A stretch of DNA of 64,000 bases, taken from assembly GCA_034359265.1 (NCBI GenBank), contig CP136890.1, positions 97,799,501 through 97,863,500 on the forward strand, read 5' to 3'. Position 1 is the first letter of the stretch; every line of letters starts with the position of its first letter. The notes under the pieces are model-generated. The model saw only the letters and a program-made list of their open reading frames with translations, ran no database searches and had not been told where the DNA came from. The stretch comes from Canna indica (Eukaryota > Streptophyta > Magnoliopsida > Zingiberales > Cannaceae). This document shows positions 1 to 14,008 of this stretch, piece by piece. Both the position numbers and the translations under genes were made by a program.

Positions 1-1063
1 ATTTTTTATTTTTGTTATAAAAAATATATAATATTAAAATAATAATTGGCAAAAGAATTAATTAGAAAGTGTCATTAAATTATATAATATTTTAATATTG
101 ATTTTGTTCAAATTTTAATTGAAAACCTTTTCACAAATTACATACTATTTTAATATTAATTATATTTGGAAAATCTATTTAAAATATGTCAAAAATTATA
201 AAAATATTATAGACTTATGATATATATATAAAAAATTATTATAAGCACAGCATACAACCAATTCATTTCAAGCAAAAGAATAAAGAATTTAATTGATGCC
301 TAAACTATATAATGCTCAATACAAACTTTAAAACTTAACACATAATACATTCGCGTAACATGTTAGTACCTCCGTTGTGACACTATAACTGAGCCAACGG
401 AAGATGTTGGCGTGGAGGCCACATCCTTAATTAATGATCGAGGAGGGAGTTCATGTTCTTCGTCAAGAGGTCGAAGACTATTTTTGGCTAGTTAGTATTC
501 AAATAAGTTAAGATTTTTATATTTATTTTAAATTTTACTAGAAAATTAATTCAATTAAATTTATTTTCAAGTTTACGTGCACAAAGTTTGTGACCCAACG
601 GAGAGATGATCACCTTGATGTTGGTGACCGCCAAAATAGGCCCAAAAAATTATTATTCTAAAACATACTTTCATTGTGTTACGACGTTATGTTGTCCATA
701 AAACATGCATAAATATTTGATTAGATAAGTGCTTAGAATTATTATACCCGCTCAAAGAGAGTAATTATTTTAGAAATCACTTGTAATAAAAATCTAAGAT
801 AATGAAAGAATTAATTGTTATGTTTTATCAATCAAATCTGTAATAATTATATTTATTATGCTATACGTAAATTATGTTTACATTATATTTATCAATTAAT
901 TTTTATATTATTATTTTATCATATAAAATATATAGATAATTAAAAATATATAAAATATAGATCAACTAATTTATCTATTAATTATTGCATTTTATTGATC
1001 ATTTAAGTGCCGGTAAAAACCTAATATAATTTATAATTCCAAGATATAATAGACAAATAGATT
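1..1063. other. AT-rich intergenic DNA
   Basis: No gene or recognisable element is visible. The stretch is AT-rich with short poly-A and poly-T tracts and no long reading frame on either strand. Confidence 0.6.
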
Positions 1064-1915
1064 GGGAGAAGTGCAATCTCGGCCATCCCGACCCGAAAAA
1101 TTCGGAAAAAAAAATCGTCCCAATTCAAAATCGGGACGGGACCAGGATAAATATGTCAGTCCAGATTAAAAATTAGGATGGGACCAGAATGATATAAAAA
1201 AAATCGAGTTTGTCCCGTCCCGACCCGATTTACAATATAAGTAATATTAAATATATAATATTATTTTTTGAAAAAAATAATATTAATTATTTTAATGAAG
1301 ATATTGTTTTTATTTTATAAACAAATATTAACAAATTCGGGACGTCCCGGTCCCGTCCCAAAAATTTCGGGACGGGACAAAATCGGGACGCTTCATATTC
1401 GGGACCGGGACACATATTTGCATCCTAACTAAAAACCGAAACATGATCGAGATATACCAAATATCGGCCCGTCCCGGCCCGAACTCACCCCTATAACTTA
1501 TATATGTTACGAAGCAAATCTATGTTACAGAGTTAACATACCAACATGTCTATATATTTGCCGATCTGTCATATATATTTGGTCCTAGCCACGACGGTCT
1601 ATTAACTCCATCAACATGGACATAACGTCGTTTATTTTTTTGTGGACGAAGAGTTAATGGACCGTCACGAATATGACCAAATCTGTGCTATAAGGCAAAC
1701 ATATAGGACCAAATCTGTGCTACGAGACAAACATATAGAACTGAATGAAATTTATATGACTAAATATGTCAACGAAGAGTTAACGGGCCATCACGAATAG
1801 GATCAAATCTATACTATGAAGCAAATTTATAAGATCGAAAATACTAAAATGAAATTTATATAATCAAAATTTAAAAAATTACAAATTTATAGGACCAAAT
1901 CTGCACTTCTCCCCC
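1064..1915. mobile_element. Inverted-repeat DNA transposon with nested GC-rich hAT-like insert
   Basis: The ends form a perfect 12-bp inverted match, GGGAGAAGTGCA at 1064-1075 against TGCACTTCTCCC at 1902-1913. The right part (about 1500-1915) repeats phrases on sensitivity to strand such as 'accaaatctgtgct' and 'gagttaacgg', and resembles a second element at 52213-52619 in both terminal and internal sequence. The segment about 1080-1493 is different: it is full of GGGACGGGAC-type subterminal repeats on both strands and ends in CACCCCTA, as hAT elements do, so a hAT-like element probably inserted into the older element. No transposase frame is present and no convincing target duplication was found. 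Confidence 0.5.
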
Positions 1916-4766
1916 ATGCTTTATATAATTATTATAATTAATTGGTTATTTCAAATTAGTTAATTATAACTTTTCAATTTAATAATTATTATCATAATAT
2001 AGATATTAATGAAATTAGAGATGTATACAATACATACATTATAAATTATTAATTTATGTTGTTTATAATGACGTCATATTATAGGTTTTATTATAAATAC
2101 AGATGTTGTGAAATGCTTGTTAAGTAGGTCACAAATTTGTCTCAACGTTAATGAATTTATGAAATGTGAATTAATTAATACAAATTTATTCGAGTACTAA
2201 AATTTGGGCTTTTTTATTTTTTTTATTCAAAATAATTCTCGTAATTATATGTAAAATTAATTAATTTTTTCTCAAGCTCACGCAACTGAAATAGCATGAA
2301 TTCTATACGGACCATCATGTATAAGGCCACAAAGCCTAAGATCGGACCCGACATGTATTAAAAACACGGGGCATATTTCTCTGTATTATTTATAAATTGC
2401 ATCGACCCCCATTAAGTAATAATTCAAACGTAATTGATTCAGAAGCCAATTCCACGATTACATGTGCTAAACTGCTATCAGTCCTCAAGAGAATCAATGA
2501 AGCCAAAATCATCCACTTTTAAAATTTTAAAAAAAAATAAGCAAATTATAGGCTCATCTCCTAGAATTTTGCCATAATTGCATATTCAGCCACTACATAT
2601 TTTAAAATTAAACATACGCCTTTGATAATTTCAGGAAACACTTATTTCCGTTGTCTCGTTAAAATTATCAAAAACTATATTTATTTAAATCTAAATTATT
2701 CTCTATCAAATTAAAATTTAAACTATGGTAGAAAAACTTGCATAAAATTACATTTTAAAAAATATAATTGTTTATTTGAATGAATATAAAAACTAAATTT
2801 CGTACGTATTAACTTATTGAAGAAAAGATTTAGTTGTGAGAGTAAAAAAATAAACATCTAATTGAAGCCCAGAGCAAAGTAGTGGATATACAAGCCTACT
2901 CTAAATTATAGAAAAAATTGATAACTTCTTATTTACAACTTATCCATCCAAACTTTACATCTTATCCATCCTAAACTTTACCGTCAAACGTCAAATGTCT
3001 GTTACTATACCTACGAAGCCCACAAAAATATTATTTTTTTTCCTTGCTTTTTGATATAGATTAAAAAAAGTGGATTCAACTCCCACATCTTCTACGCATA
3101 CAATTAATCTAAAAAGGACTAATTAATGTCCAAAAATCACTGCTAGATATATTTAGCATAATGACCGCAAGTTTATTTCATGAAATTTAAAAAAATAAAA
3201 TAATGATGTGATGCTTGGATTTGAAAAAAATAAACTTGATGTTTAATAAAATATTTTCTTTCTCTCATCCTATTCAAAGAAACAAATGAACCATAAACTG
3301 TACACATACTAAATTTACTCAGATTCCGAATTTCAAATAAACACTACCTGAACCCGCTATTTGAGGAAATATATTTACTGATAATTTCTGCGGAAACATC
3401 GGACAACCGAGTACGCATGATACGACAAATAGAACAAACATCATAACTTCAATATTTTTCTGCATATCCTTAAGAACCAAAAAAGATCAGATGGATTCTA
3501 TAAAAAATTGTATACCATGAAAAGAAAAATTTATGATACATAACCCCACCGCCAAGATTATTAGTGCTTTTATCACAAATAAGAGGGTTGAACTCGAGCC
3601 AGAGTAATATCAGCTGGACAAAGTTCGACAAATAAATTATTTTAACCATACTTAATTCCAATCTTAGATCGCCAGGTGGTTCCCTTGGTCAAACCTGCAA
3701 TTTATCCTTCCAACCCAACATTAACTTACGATTAACCTTCGCCAGACAGTTTACATATGAAGCCAATGTCGAGGTGGAAGAATAAATTTGATGATAAATT
3801 ACCAGTAGGCTAATTAAGATATCAGAAAGATGGATCATCAAGAAAACAAAATATCAACATAATTGGCAAAGACTAAAGAGATGTTTTGCCACAATAACAT
3901 CATTAATAAACTAATGGCTCAAACAAAGGGCTGGTGACATAAAACAAGACATGACTAGATGGAACCTAAAAGGATTTGCCAGCACAAGAAAAATAGAAAC
4001 AAGAACTAATGGTTAAAATGGAGGGCACAGTCCCGCTGCTAATAAAAAAATCAGCATTGAGATATAAACCGCCAATCAAAAAGCTCAACGAGTGCACAAA
4101 TTTTAAACACAAACCACAAAATCAAGAATTAGTGGGACCAGAAGATATTGCTCTCAAAAGTAATCTCCTAATAAGAAAATATTCAGACAACAAAATACGA
4201 ATATAATAACGTAGGTTCTAGTTGTCATGCAAGGAAACATAAAGTATGCATGGAGAGAAAACAGTAGAAATTCACCATGTAAATCCAAATAAGATGCTCT
4301 TGAGGAAACTACAAATCTATCGACTAAGAAGACCGCAAGCCATTCACGCTGGCAGCACTAAATTTAGCTTCTATATAAAATACTTATAAGCTACCTAATA
4401 AGAAAACCAATGGCTCATAACCACAATGTACTAATTCTCACTGCTATGGAATCTACTATGCATCTAACAGCAAACATGAACATAGTCTATAAAGGTTGCT
4501 CTAGTTCAAACTGCTAGATTTTACACGTCTCATATAATCTAATTGCAAACAACGTACATAATCTTATTAAGGTGGTTCTAGTTAAAGACTGCTAGATGTT
4601 ACAGGCTTCTCAAAGAGCATAATGAACTAGCCAGGAATGACCTCAATCCTTATGGAAGACTTGAATTGTGCTAGATGAATATCTATCAAACCATATAGTA
4701 TCCAGCAAACTAGTGCACCTGATTGGGAATTGTGAGAACTAGAAATGTATTGCATTGCTTCCTTTC
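1916..4766. other. Intergenic DNA and probable 3' UTR of the RRM gene
   Basis: No supported gene. Short open frames (for example 3470-3661 and 4009-4206) are isolated and show no family signature. The right end, just below 4767, should contain the 3' UTR of the minus-strand RRM gene, but no clear polyadenylation site was pinned down. Confidence 0.5.
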
Positions 4767-7700
4767 CTATCTGCCATAAGGGTGGTATCGACCAGCACCG
4801 CCACCATAGCCTCCCCTGCTACCATAGATTCCACCTGAGCCGTAACCAGCACCTGGTGATTCATAACCACCACTGTAGCTAGAACCACCATAACCCCCAG
4901 CTTCACGTCCATATCCTCCTAAGCCACTTCCACCATACCCTCCACTTCCACCATACCCTGCACCAAACCCACCACCATATGAACCAAGACGGCTAGAATA
5001 ACCAAAGGAAGATTCTGCCCGATAATCCCCTAAGCCTCCAGCAAAACCACCATATCCACCATCAAATTCACCAGCAACACTTGCATAACCACCATACCCC
5101 CCAGATCTAGGACCAAAACCTCCAGGTGTCCTATACGACGAAGGACCATAAGCGCCACCTGCAAAACCACTATAGCTGCCATATCCGCCAAAACTATCAC
5201 CAAAGTGACGAGCCCTAGGTTCACTACCAAAAGCAGATGATGGATTGGAGGGTTTCTTTGGTTCAGCCTTCTTGATCTCCACCTACAACAAAGCAAGAAC
5301 ATCAATCTAGTCCCGTATATACTAAACAACTGCAGAAGCCTAGCACCACAGCATCGTTAACTATATATTAATATATTTAAAAAACCTAAGTAATAAGTTG
5401 AGCAAGCTAACAAACAAAACTGGGAGAAAAAACGTAGCAGACTTCAGAAAGAGCATAATTGTATTTTTCACGTTGAAGAACATGCTCAAGCTTGCACAGT
5501 TTGAAGCTTCTGGCCTTAGACATTGCACTAGGCTCACCTGACTACCAGCTAGATCAATCATATTTCCTTTTTTTGCTAGCAAATCATCTACAACTTTTTC
5601 TGACTCAAATACTATAAAACCAAAGCCTCTAGACCGGTTGGTTGAATGGTCACGTATGATCTCATGTTCATCCACCTTTCCGAACTGAGAAAAGAAGCTT
5701 TTGAGTTCATCTGCAAATTGTCAATTCCAACAAAGGAAATGGTCAAGAAATTTCTGCTCAAAATAAATACCAAATTGTTAGATGGTATGCACAAACCACC
5801 TTCTGTGAGACTTGTGGGTATCCCACCGACAAATATCTTCCTTGTTTTAAAATCCTTCAGAGGTGCAGCACCTTTTGGAATGGTTCGTTTAATTTCAACC
5901 TGCAAATACAGAGTATTCTAATAAAATAGGTGCCAAAGAAGAACAAGAGAGGACTTTTTAATATTTTAGAAGTATTAGAACACTGTGATCAAAAAGAAAT
6001 AAAACTCTAATGCAACTGCTTGCACATAAAATAAAAATGATTAATCAGAATAATGAGGATCTGGGAAAGGAAGCCATTAAGACAGCATAACCCTTTAAAT
6101 CTTAGTAAGAGACATCCATTAAAACAGAAAGCCTGTAGTAAATGCTGAAATAAATAACTCCCCATGTTCAGCTGAGATTCAAAATTTTGTACCAGTACCC
6201 AACACAATTAAGTAATTAACAAAGGTATCTCAAGAAAATAAATATATAAACCCTAAATCTAAATGGTTCTACCCTCCTATAATCAAAAATAAGATTCAAC
6301 TATTTCTCTAATACAGTTGTTCCCAAGTGAAAAATCTACAAAAAATAAATACTTTGCAAACTATTTTTTGAGGAAGAAAATACTTTGCAAACTAGACAGG
6401 ATAATCCAGAAGTCTGAAAGAAAGCCGCCAAAAACAACTGCAAATTTTCATGATTGCTAATTGATTTATTAATTATATATGAACCATAATCTTTTATGAT
6501 AGGACTTAACAGAATTATGGGATCTCAATGCAGTTATGAAATTACAATAATTTGCATAATGATTTGGCAGGTAATTCAGCAACACATAGTGCTACATTCT
6601 ATAACGAAGCAGGTTTTTCATTATTTCAGACTGTCTCTTCCTCATGATCTTGATCTTCATCTTCATCCTGATAAAAAAGCATTTGTTCTTGATAGAATAT
6701 TGCATAAAATTCATCAGCCACTATGCATAACTATGCACATGAGAACGCTAAGAAGGGCATATTGAATGGTGCAAGCAAGAAGATTAAGCCAAAAAAGTGA
6801 AGAAATTCCAGGTGAATGAATATCTTCAAAACAAATCATCTCATTTATTTTATGCAAGAGAATAAAATGCGTTTAGGAAAACAAAGCAGAGACCAACCAT
6901 AGCAAAAATATCTAATTATAAACCAATGACCAGCTAGAGAGCAGAAACATAAAGTGTGAGAAAACCCAGAAAACCAACCAAACCGACCTCAGAAGCTCAC
7001 CAAAAGATGGAATAGCAGAACATAAATATATTTATATAAAGTTACGACTTACAGTCTTCCCATTGATAACATGTGTATCCTCAATGACTTTGTCAACAGC
7101 AGAGGGATCATTAAAGGTGATAAATCCAAAGCCTCTTGGTTTGTTTGTATTCCGGTCTCTCATTATCACTTTGTCAACTATTTTTCCATACTTCTCAAAA
7201 TGTTGCTCAAAAGTTGCTGTTAATTGTTGAGAACAGAAGCAAAATAAACATTAAGCTAAGCTGAAAATATGTAAGACAGGTTACATTTATATGGTACATG
7301 ATTAGCATAAAAACGTGAAAATATAAATGACAACTACGGGACTCAAGTAGTCAATAGATACTGTACATGCAAGTGGAGCAAAAAGAACCAACAAAACCCA
7401 CACTAATGGCATGTGATTGTATATTTTGGTATAATATAGTTCACAGTAAAAAAAAATATGATATCTTGTTGTAAGAGTATTTTTTTTTTTTAAATGACAG
7501 TGAACTGTGCACATTTACCAATATACTTCCATTTTCAGAATAAATGTTTCAGAGGAAAATATCTCCAAGAGTGGCTATTATAAATATAAATCCTTATTCC
7601 TTAGTGGTTCAACTGTAGGATGATAGACACTAACATGCAATTGGAAATTAAATGTGAATTGTACCATCAACTACTGAGATAGAAGGCAAATAGATCTCAG

Positions 7701-8833
7701 ACCCTTTCATGAAAAGGAAAAAAATGATGGCTCCACCTGGGAAAGTCCTCTAACTATAAAAACACTGATGAATCACATATCCAGAAGCATGAATCTAAAA
7801 AATCTAGATTAAAAAAAAAATTAAAATGGTAAAAAAGAAGATAATTTGTAATAGGCCAACAATTAAAATAACTAGTAATGAAAAGAATTTTAGCTTGCAA
7901 TTAGCAGCTTCAAGAAGAGTGACATTAACTTAAGACAAGCATAACTTGTGCAATTACCAGTTTTGTGGCAAGGATATCAGGGACCAAACTATCTGGTTCA
8001 TCTACTATATTACCTTCTCTTAAAACTGACTGTTCAAAAGGAGAGAGAACAAACCAATTGGGGAAGTTGCAAGTCAGATAGCAAAACATGTATTACATAG
8101 GAGCTTGCCATGTAGTAGGATGCCAGAAATTAGGCAAAAAAAACATGGGAGGCCGTGAATAAGCACATGAGAAGGTTTTGGATTAGGATACCTCTAGCGC
8201 ATAGATTGAAGACAACAAATAAAAACAAGAACATAAACCTACTAGTTCAATTAATTATGCAATCCGAGATAAGAAAGACATTGTTAAAATAAAATAACTA
8301 AAGTAAAAGCCCATATGGAAAGATGGAAAAATGAATAATATGCTTAAGTAGAAAATAAGTAATAAACCTCTTTGACTACATACAGAGTCACATCCTATTC
8401 GAAATCATGTTTTAAGCTAAAAGAGATACAGTCTCAAGGCAGGTGACAATAGCAACGCTCAAGGAACGCACCTTAGCCGGCTTTTACAGTGAGCTACTAA
8501 TGAAACTAAAGAATAAAAAATAACACGAAAATAGTTCTAAAATAAATAGCTTGGAGAAACCTAAAATGGCACAAATCTCATGAGTTCGTCGTGGAAAGGT
8601 ACTAACGGAGGTTATGCAACGAAAGAAGAACATCAACATCGAATAGTAAACTAACCCATAGTCGTATCCTTGGGAAGCCCACCGATGAAGATCTTGCTGT
8701 GTTGAAAATAAAACGAAAAGCAGACGCATTAGATCGATAGAGAAGCGAAAAAACAGCGAAGAAAAGCGTCGCGACTGAGGGGGGAAACTAACGCTGGGCT
8801 CGCCCCGTCGTGCTCCTGCAACCTCGAACCCAT
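4767..8833 (-). CDS. Two-RRM glycine-rich hnRNP-like RNA-binding protein
   Basis: Six coding exons join in phase: 8793-8833, 8656-8696, 7053-7216, 5800-5899, 5538-5710 and 4767-5282, giving 344 aa. All introns are GT-AG. RRM1 has RNP2 IFIGGL (residues 16-21) and RNP1 RGFGFITF (54-61). RRM2 has IFVGGI (104-109) and RGFGFIVF (143-150). The tail after about residue 200 is a GYGG/GGYG-rich low-complexity domain ending RYHPYGR. This is the plant hnRNP A/B-like (DAZAP/Musashi-type) layout, closest by memory to Arabidopsis At3g13224. Such proteins bind RNA in the nucleus and shuttle to the cytoplasm; the target RNAs cannot be read from sequence. The start is the first ATG before RRM1. The 5' UTR carries an AAACCCTAA telo-box and a TATA box lies about 135 nt upstream. 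The gene runs divergently from the GIP1-like gene. Confidence 0.93.
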
Positions 8834-8967
8834 AGCGATCGTCCGCAACGAACGTTCTCTCCTCTGGTTTGTTAGGGTTTCACAAAGACGAAGAGGACGG
8901 GGGAAAGGAGATTAGGGCTCGCGAGTCCACCAAGTTCCCTGCGGAGCCCTCAAGGCCAACGGGTTCT

Positions 8968-8974
8968 CTTTATA
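8968..8974 (-). promoter_or_regulatory. TATA box of the RRM gene
   Basis: TATAAAG on the minus strand, 135 nt upstream of the chosen ATG, would place transcription start near 8937. Downstream, at about 8871-8880, is the minus-strand motif AAACCCTAA, a telo-box common in 5' regions of plant genes for RNA and translation functions. Position and motif fit, but there is no transcript evidence. Confidence 0.45.
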
Positions 8975-9430
8975 TTGACTAATAATAAAATTTTAATAGT
9001 AAAGCGATTCCGGGGAGGCCAGCGCCAAGTCACGTCACACGGAGGTGCCGTTTTCTTCGACCGGTTCGGTGCGGGGAATGGACCCGAACCGCTGCGTATT
9101 TCGATTTTGTTCGACCGAAATTAAACCGGCCCCGTCTGGTTGGTAATAAAAATTGACCGGTCCGGGAAGCAGCCCAGGAATCAGGAACAACCGAACAAGT
9201 TTAATTTGGAGCACTAATCCTAATTTTTAGGGTTAGTATGTAAATCTATTTCATTACATACAACTTCTTTTTCAAAATTATTTTATATCACAAATTTCAA
9301 TAAAATACATCATATAATTTTATTATAAAACTATCAGCCGTTAATTTTTGCTGTTAATTGTGTTATTAATTTGATTGAGTTGACTTATTTTATTTTATTT
9401 TCAAGAAAAAACCAAGCAAAAGGTCCCACT
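8975..9430. other. Promoter-side intergenic DNA
   Basis: Upstream region of the RRM gene, GC-rich with several CCGG-containing phrases up to about 9200, then AT-rich. No gene is seen. T-rich repeats of TTTTA near 9385-9405 may be the reverse complement of the 3' tail of the adjacent LINE. Confidence 0.4.
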
Positions 9431-11810
9431 TTATTCAAGTGAAGGATAAAGGGAGTAAATGACTACTTGTCGTGTTCCCTTGCCCTCGATATGAATAAAG
9501 ATATATTCCCCATTGACCATTAAACTTTTATTAAAATCAATAGGAATCAATACATCACTACTGCTAAGACAAATATCTTTATAAGCCTTACCCTCGAGAT
9601 ACAAAAAATTATGAACTACATTCATATTGCTATTAACAGAATGAGTAAAACTATTATTTGTTGCCGAACCATTAGTTGCAGGAGGCTGAATAAGCACCTG
9701 ACCATTGAGAAATTCTCTCTTGGCAAGATTATGAGCAGTTGCATTCTGCTCTCTATTGATATGACTTCATTTCGTAATCACAATCTCTTTGCTTATTGCT
9801 ATGATATCAGTTACTATCCCATATAAGTACCATGGAGGTTTTTGCAATTTGTTCATTATATTTATGGCCTGCAAGCGGTCAGAATGTATACTGACATGCT
9901 TGAAACCTAGCTCCACTATTTTACACATGCCCATCCAGATTGCCCAGACTTCAGCTGCAAGTGGTGAATGAGCAACTCTGGAACTGCTCTCCTCTATAAT
10001 TTTGTTGCGCATCGTATCAGTTATCATGAATCCCAACCCAGCTTTGCTCTCTTTTGATTTCCAAGCTGCATCACAACATAGGATGCAATTGCTTTTGTTA
10101 TTTTGACCATCAGCCAATACCTTGACAGCTATGTTGCTCTTCTTTATATCCAAACTAGCACCCATTTCCTGATTACAGTAAATGTCAAAAACTGCTTTAC
10201 ACAATAATGAGTTGATTCCCCACTTTTTTTTGTTAAAACAATAGTCATTTCTATTTTTCCAAAGATGCCACATTGAAGCTGTTATTTAATTCCACAGTCA
10301 TGCTTAGTGTACCACTTCATGAGTTACTTCCTTCCATTAACCATTTACCCTGCTTTCAATTATCTTTAAATTTGAATGCATTGTTCAATTCATATTCAAG
10401 CTTCTCCCAATATCTTTTTGCAAAATCACAGTCAAACAATAAATGTTCCATACTGTCTTCATCTTTTCCACATACATAGTAGCAGTAGGTTGAAATTTTG
10501 CTGAAGCTTGCAAGATATTTGGATGTTGGAAATCTGTCCGATAACATCTTCCAGATAAAATTTTTAACTCTAAGTGTGGTCCTCATGTACCACATTTTGT
10601 TCCAGTCAACATCTGGCCCTTCTTCAATAGGCTGCTTTTCATTAATGTAATTGTAAGCCGACTTACAGTTAAGTTCTTTGCTAGGCTTCCATATCCATTT
10701 ATCACTAAGTTTTTTCCTGGGGATATAAATTTCAGCAATGCTATTGAGATGAGCTCAAGATCCCACTCTTTGTTCTTAATAAGACTTTCCACCTTAATGA
10801 TTTTGTCTACCATATTCATGTTAATATAGGTAGGCTATTTGCATAGTGGGACATATGAGAACCATGGATCTTTCCATATATCAACATTACCACCTATTCC
10901 AATTCTTTTTCTTAGCCCTTCCTTCAGACTTTGGATTGCTTCATCAATACACTTGAAGGACCATGAGTAGTTGACTTTTGTGCTTGGAAACCATGGATGA
11001 TAATCTTTATATTTATGAGCCAGTAATTTGGACCATAAGCAATTCCCTTCATTCAAAAGAGAAAGTATTCTGCTTGCATGTATAGACAGCTTGAAAATGC
11101 CTATATTTTTATGCCAAGCCCTCCCAAATTTTTCCTAGTTGTGACATTTTTCCAGCTCAATAAATGGAATCTCTTTTTCTCTTTGCTGGGTTTCCATAGG
11201 TAACCTTTAGAAATACTTTGAAATTTATTTATGATACCATTATTTACCCATGAGGATGCTAAGGTATGCATGGGTAAAGAGTTCATTACTGAATTAAGTA
11301 AGGTTACTCTTCCAGCCTGAGATAATCCTTTACCCACCAATCCATCAACCCTATTCATAGCACTGTGAAGCATGATTTCCTAGTGATTTTTGTCTAGTTT
11401 CATAGGGCTGACATATGCTCCTAAGTATTTCATAGGAAAAGAGCATTCTTCAAAGTCGAACACCTTGCAGATATCTTTTCTTATGGTGCTTTGACAATGC
11501 TTTGGAAAATATACTTCTGACTTGGTCTTATTAATTCTCTACCCAGTCAAGCTGCAGTAAAGATCCAGAGCTTTTTGCACATTCATACAATTTATTTGGT
11601 TTCCTTTTATTACAATGATGATATCATCAGCAAATGAAAGGTAGCTTAGATTCAGTCCTTTGTATTTGAGGAATTTTATTTCATTAGCATCTGAACACTT
11701 CTAAAGCATCTTTGTTAAGAGCTCTTGCACGATGATGAATATGTAGGGGGATAATGGGTCCCCCTGCCTTACTCCTTTGCAGCTTTGAAAACTATCAGAT
11801 TTGGATACAA
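9431..11810 (-). mobile_element. 5'-truncated LINE retrotransposon remnant
   Basis: Read on the minus strand from high to low coordinates, the order is: reverse transcriptase motifs GVRQGDPLSP (about 11750-11780) and LSFADDIIIV (about 11611-11640); the RT thumb and connection blocks (11373-11101 and 11056-10835); a zf-RVT zinc-binding block with CYYVCGKDEDSMEHLLFDC (about 10480-10430); and an RNase H domain (about 10200-9700) with CDAAW, the acidic AAEVWA helix, HSD, and NATAHNLAK. This order is diagnostic of plant L1-type LINEs with a C-terminal RNase H. Frames are broken by stops and shifts, so it is dead. The endonuclease half is missing, as expected for 5' truncation. The insertion lies between the divergent RRM and GIP1-like genes. 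Confidence 0.88.
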
Positions 11811-12240
11811 TCTATACATTCTAACATATACATCATTCTAAGAGTTAGAATTATCGTCAATCAACTAAGGGCGTGTTTGCTTCATATGATAAGAGAGGAT
11901 ATGATAGATGATTGATTAATATCCAATGTTTGTTTAGTGGATAGATTAGAAAAAAATATGAATAGAAGATTATCTATATCTAATGTATACCGGATTTAAA
12001 AAAATCATATCCAATCCTCTTTCTTTTATTATCCAATCCAATACTTTCATATTCAACAAAGCAACATACCATAATAGCTTAGTAGTTAGACATTTAACTA
12101 GTGTTCGATTCATACTTGAAGCATCTTGTGCATATAATAGAGTGTTTACGAATGTCTTATAATCACTATGTTATAGAATTTATCTTTTAAAAAATAGAGA
12201 TGATAATTCATTATAAGTCAACACGACTGTAATTATATGA
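11811..12240. other. Intergenic AT-rich DNA, possible MITE debris
   Basis: No gene. The start GGGCGTGTTTGCTTC near 11868 resembles the outer ends of Harbinger- or hAT-type MITEs, but a matching right end with target duplication was not found. Confidence 0.3.
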
Positions 12241-12791
12241 GTAAATTACACTAACCTCCCTTGAGGTTCAATGAAATTACACTGATATTTTCTCTATTTG
12301 TTCAGACGACACTCACATCCCCTGTAGCTAACGGTGTTAAATGGAGTTTGTTAATAATGTGATTTCTCCCTTATGTCATTGTTGAAAAATTATTAAAAAA
12401 TATGCATAAAATAATTGAATAAATATTTTAAAAATATTTTTTGAGATAAATTATTTTATTATTTAATATTATGTACGAAACTAATGTTGGTTGAATTTGA
12501 AAATTAAAATATTAAGCACTAATGGGCGAAAATATGAGGGAATGAGAGTTAAATGACACAAGAGTATTTTTATCATTTAAAATAAGAAAAAACTATAAAT
12601 ATTTCAAAAATATCATTAGTAAGCATGTGCAGTCCACATGACAAACACTCCACTAATAATTTTCGTTAATATAAGAGATATGTGTAATCTGTTACAAAAC
12701 CCATAGGAGTCACATGACAAAATTGTAAATAAAAGAGATATCAGTGTAATTTTACTAAACATCGTGGTCGTGGGAGATTAGTGTAATTTAC
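12241..12791. mobile_element. Inverted-repeat non-autonomous element
   Basis: The left end GTAAATTACACTAACCTCCC and the reverse complement of the right end (12772-12791) agree at 19 of 20 bases. Inside the ends, further inverted phrases such as 'aaattacactgatat' match on both arms, showing a long imperfect terminal repeat. There is no coding potential. The long-terminal-repeat style suggests a Mutator-like or foldback MITE. Flanking 9-bp duplications are not evident. Confidence 0.6.
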
Positions 12792-14008
12792 TATAGTTAT
12801 ATTTATTTTAAAATTTAGTAATTAACTTGATTATTTGAAACTTTATTATTTGTTACACCACGACGTCGTGCCTAGAAAATTCCCATAGCGACACAAAGAT
12901 GATATAGGCATTTTATATTGCAATATTTTGCGAAGTATTTCAGTTGAGTATTATTTGGTTCACTGTGTGTTTTTTGTTTAAAGAATAAGAAATGCTTTGT
13001 ATTGCATATGTATTGTTTTCATTTGGTACGTGTGCATTTTATAGAAAACATACAAATTAATGATTGTTATCATGAACAAGTATGACACGTTTATTTCACG
13101 TGATAGAATTTTAGACGAATAAAAATTCAATTAAAGTTAATTAGGATAAAAATCACGTGAATAAATCTATATCATATTCAGCGTTTATTAAAATCTCAAA
13201 TAAAAATATAAAAAAATATAAGATTTTGAAATTATATATTTGTGTGGCTCCGGATAAAGAAGTCAGATATTAATAATCTAATACTTAAATTTAATTTTTT
13301 ATATCAATTCACAGTTTAAAAATTATGAAATTAAATTTAAATAATTTTTTAATAATAATAATAATAATATGATAAAATATTATTAAAAAATTAATTAAAA
13401 TTGACTTATCGCGTATATCCAACTTAAATGACATGATAAGAAATTTTTTGGGAATTTTAATTCCCACCACATGGGAGGATATCTATATCCCATTATAACG
13501 GATTTGGTTCTGGTCATATCCAACTTAAATAATATCCGAAGTTCATAGCAAATGACAGATAGAATTTGACACCACTAGACATATCTCGTGAAACAAACGT
13601 GACAGTAGTGTATTTGTTTTTATATACTAGGCTAATCGCATAAAGGGTCAAATTAAATTCCTTCTTGATTTAGAATCTGATTTAAAAAATGAGCGAGATA
13701 ATTATGTTACCTTAGTTATTCGCGTTTGCCCCACACCCTTATATTGTTCTCCGTCAATGTGTTAACAAATTAAAAAAAAAAGATAGATGCTTTGTCATTC
13801 ACTACTCATCTTACACTTTTTCGTCTAATTGACAAAAACTCGCGATTATTCTTATGTTGATAGAAAAAAAAGTGAAGATGAAAAAAAATTCTAATTTTTA
13901 TACTGACGGAAAAGCAAACATGAATTGGGATAAAATATTATCACAATCAATTATTAGTTTGTTGTTAAAAAATTAATAACCATTCCCTATCTTTGTATTT
14001 ATTGAAAA
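12792..14008. other. AT-rich intergenic DNA
   Basis: No gene. A short (AAT)n run lies at about 13350-13370. Pieces around 13440-13620 look like MITE debris, but no complete ends were recognised. Confidence 0.4.

Noticed and set aside
5030..5329. 99-codon minus-strand frame overlapping the last RRM exon
   Set aside because: Shadow frame of the glycine-rich coding region.
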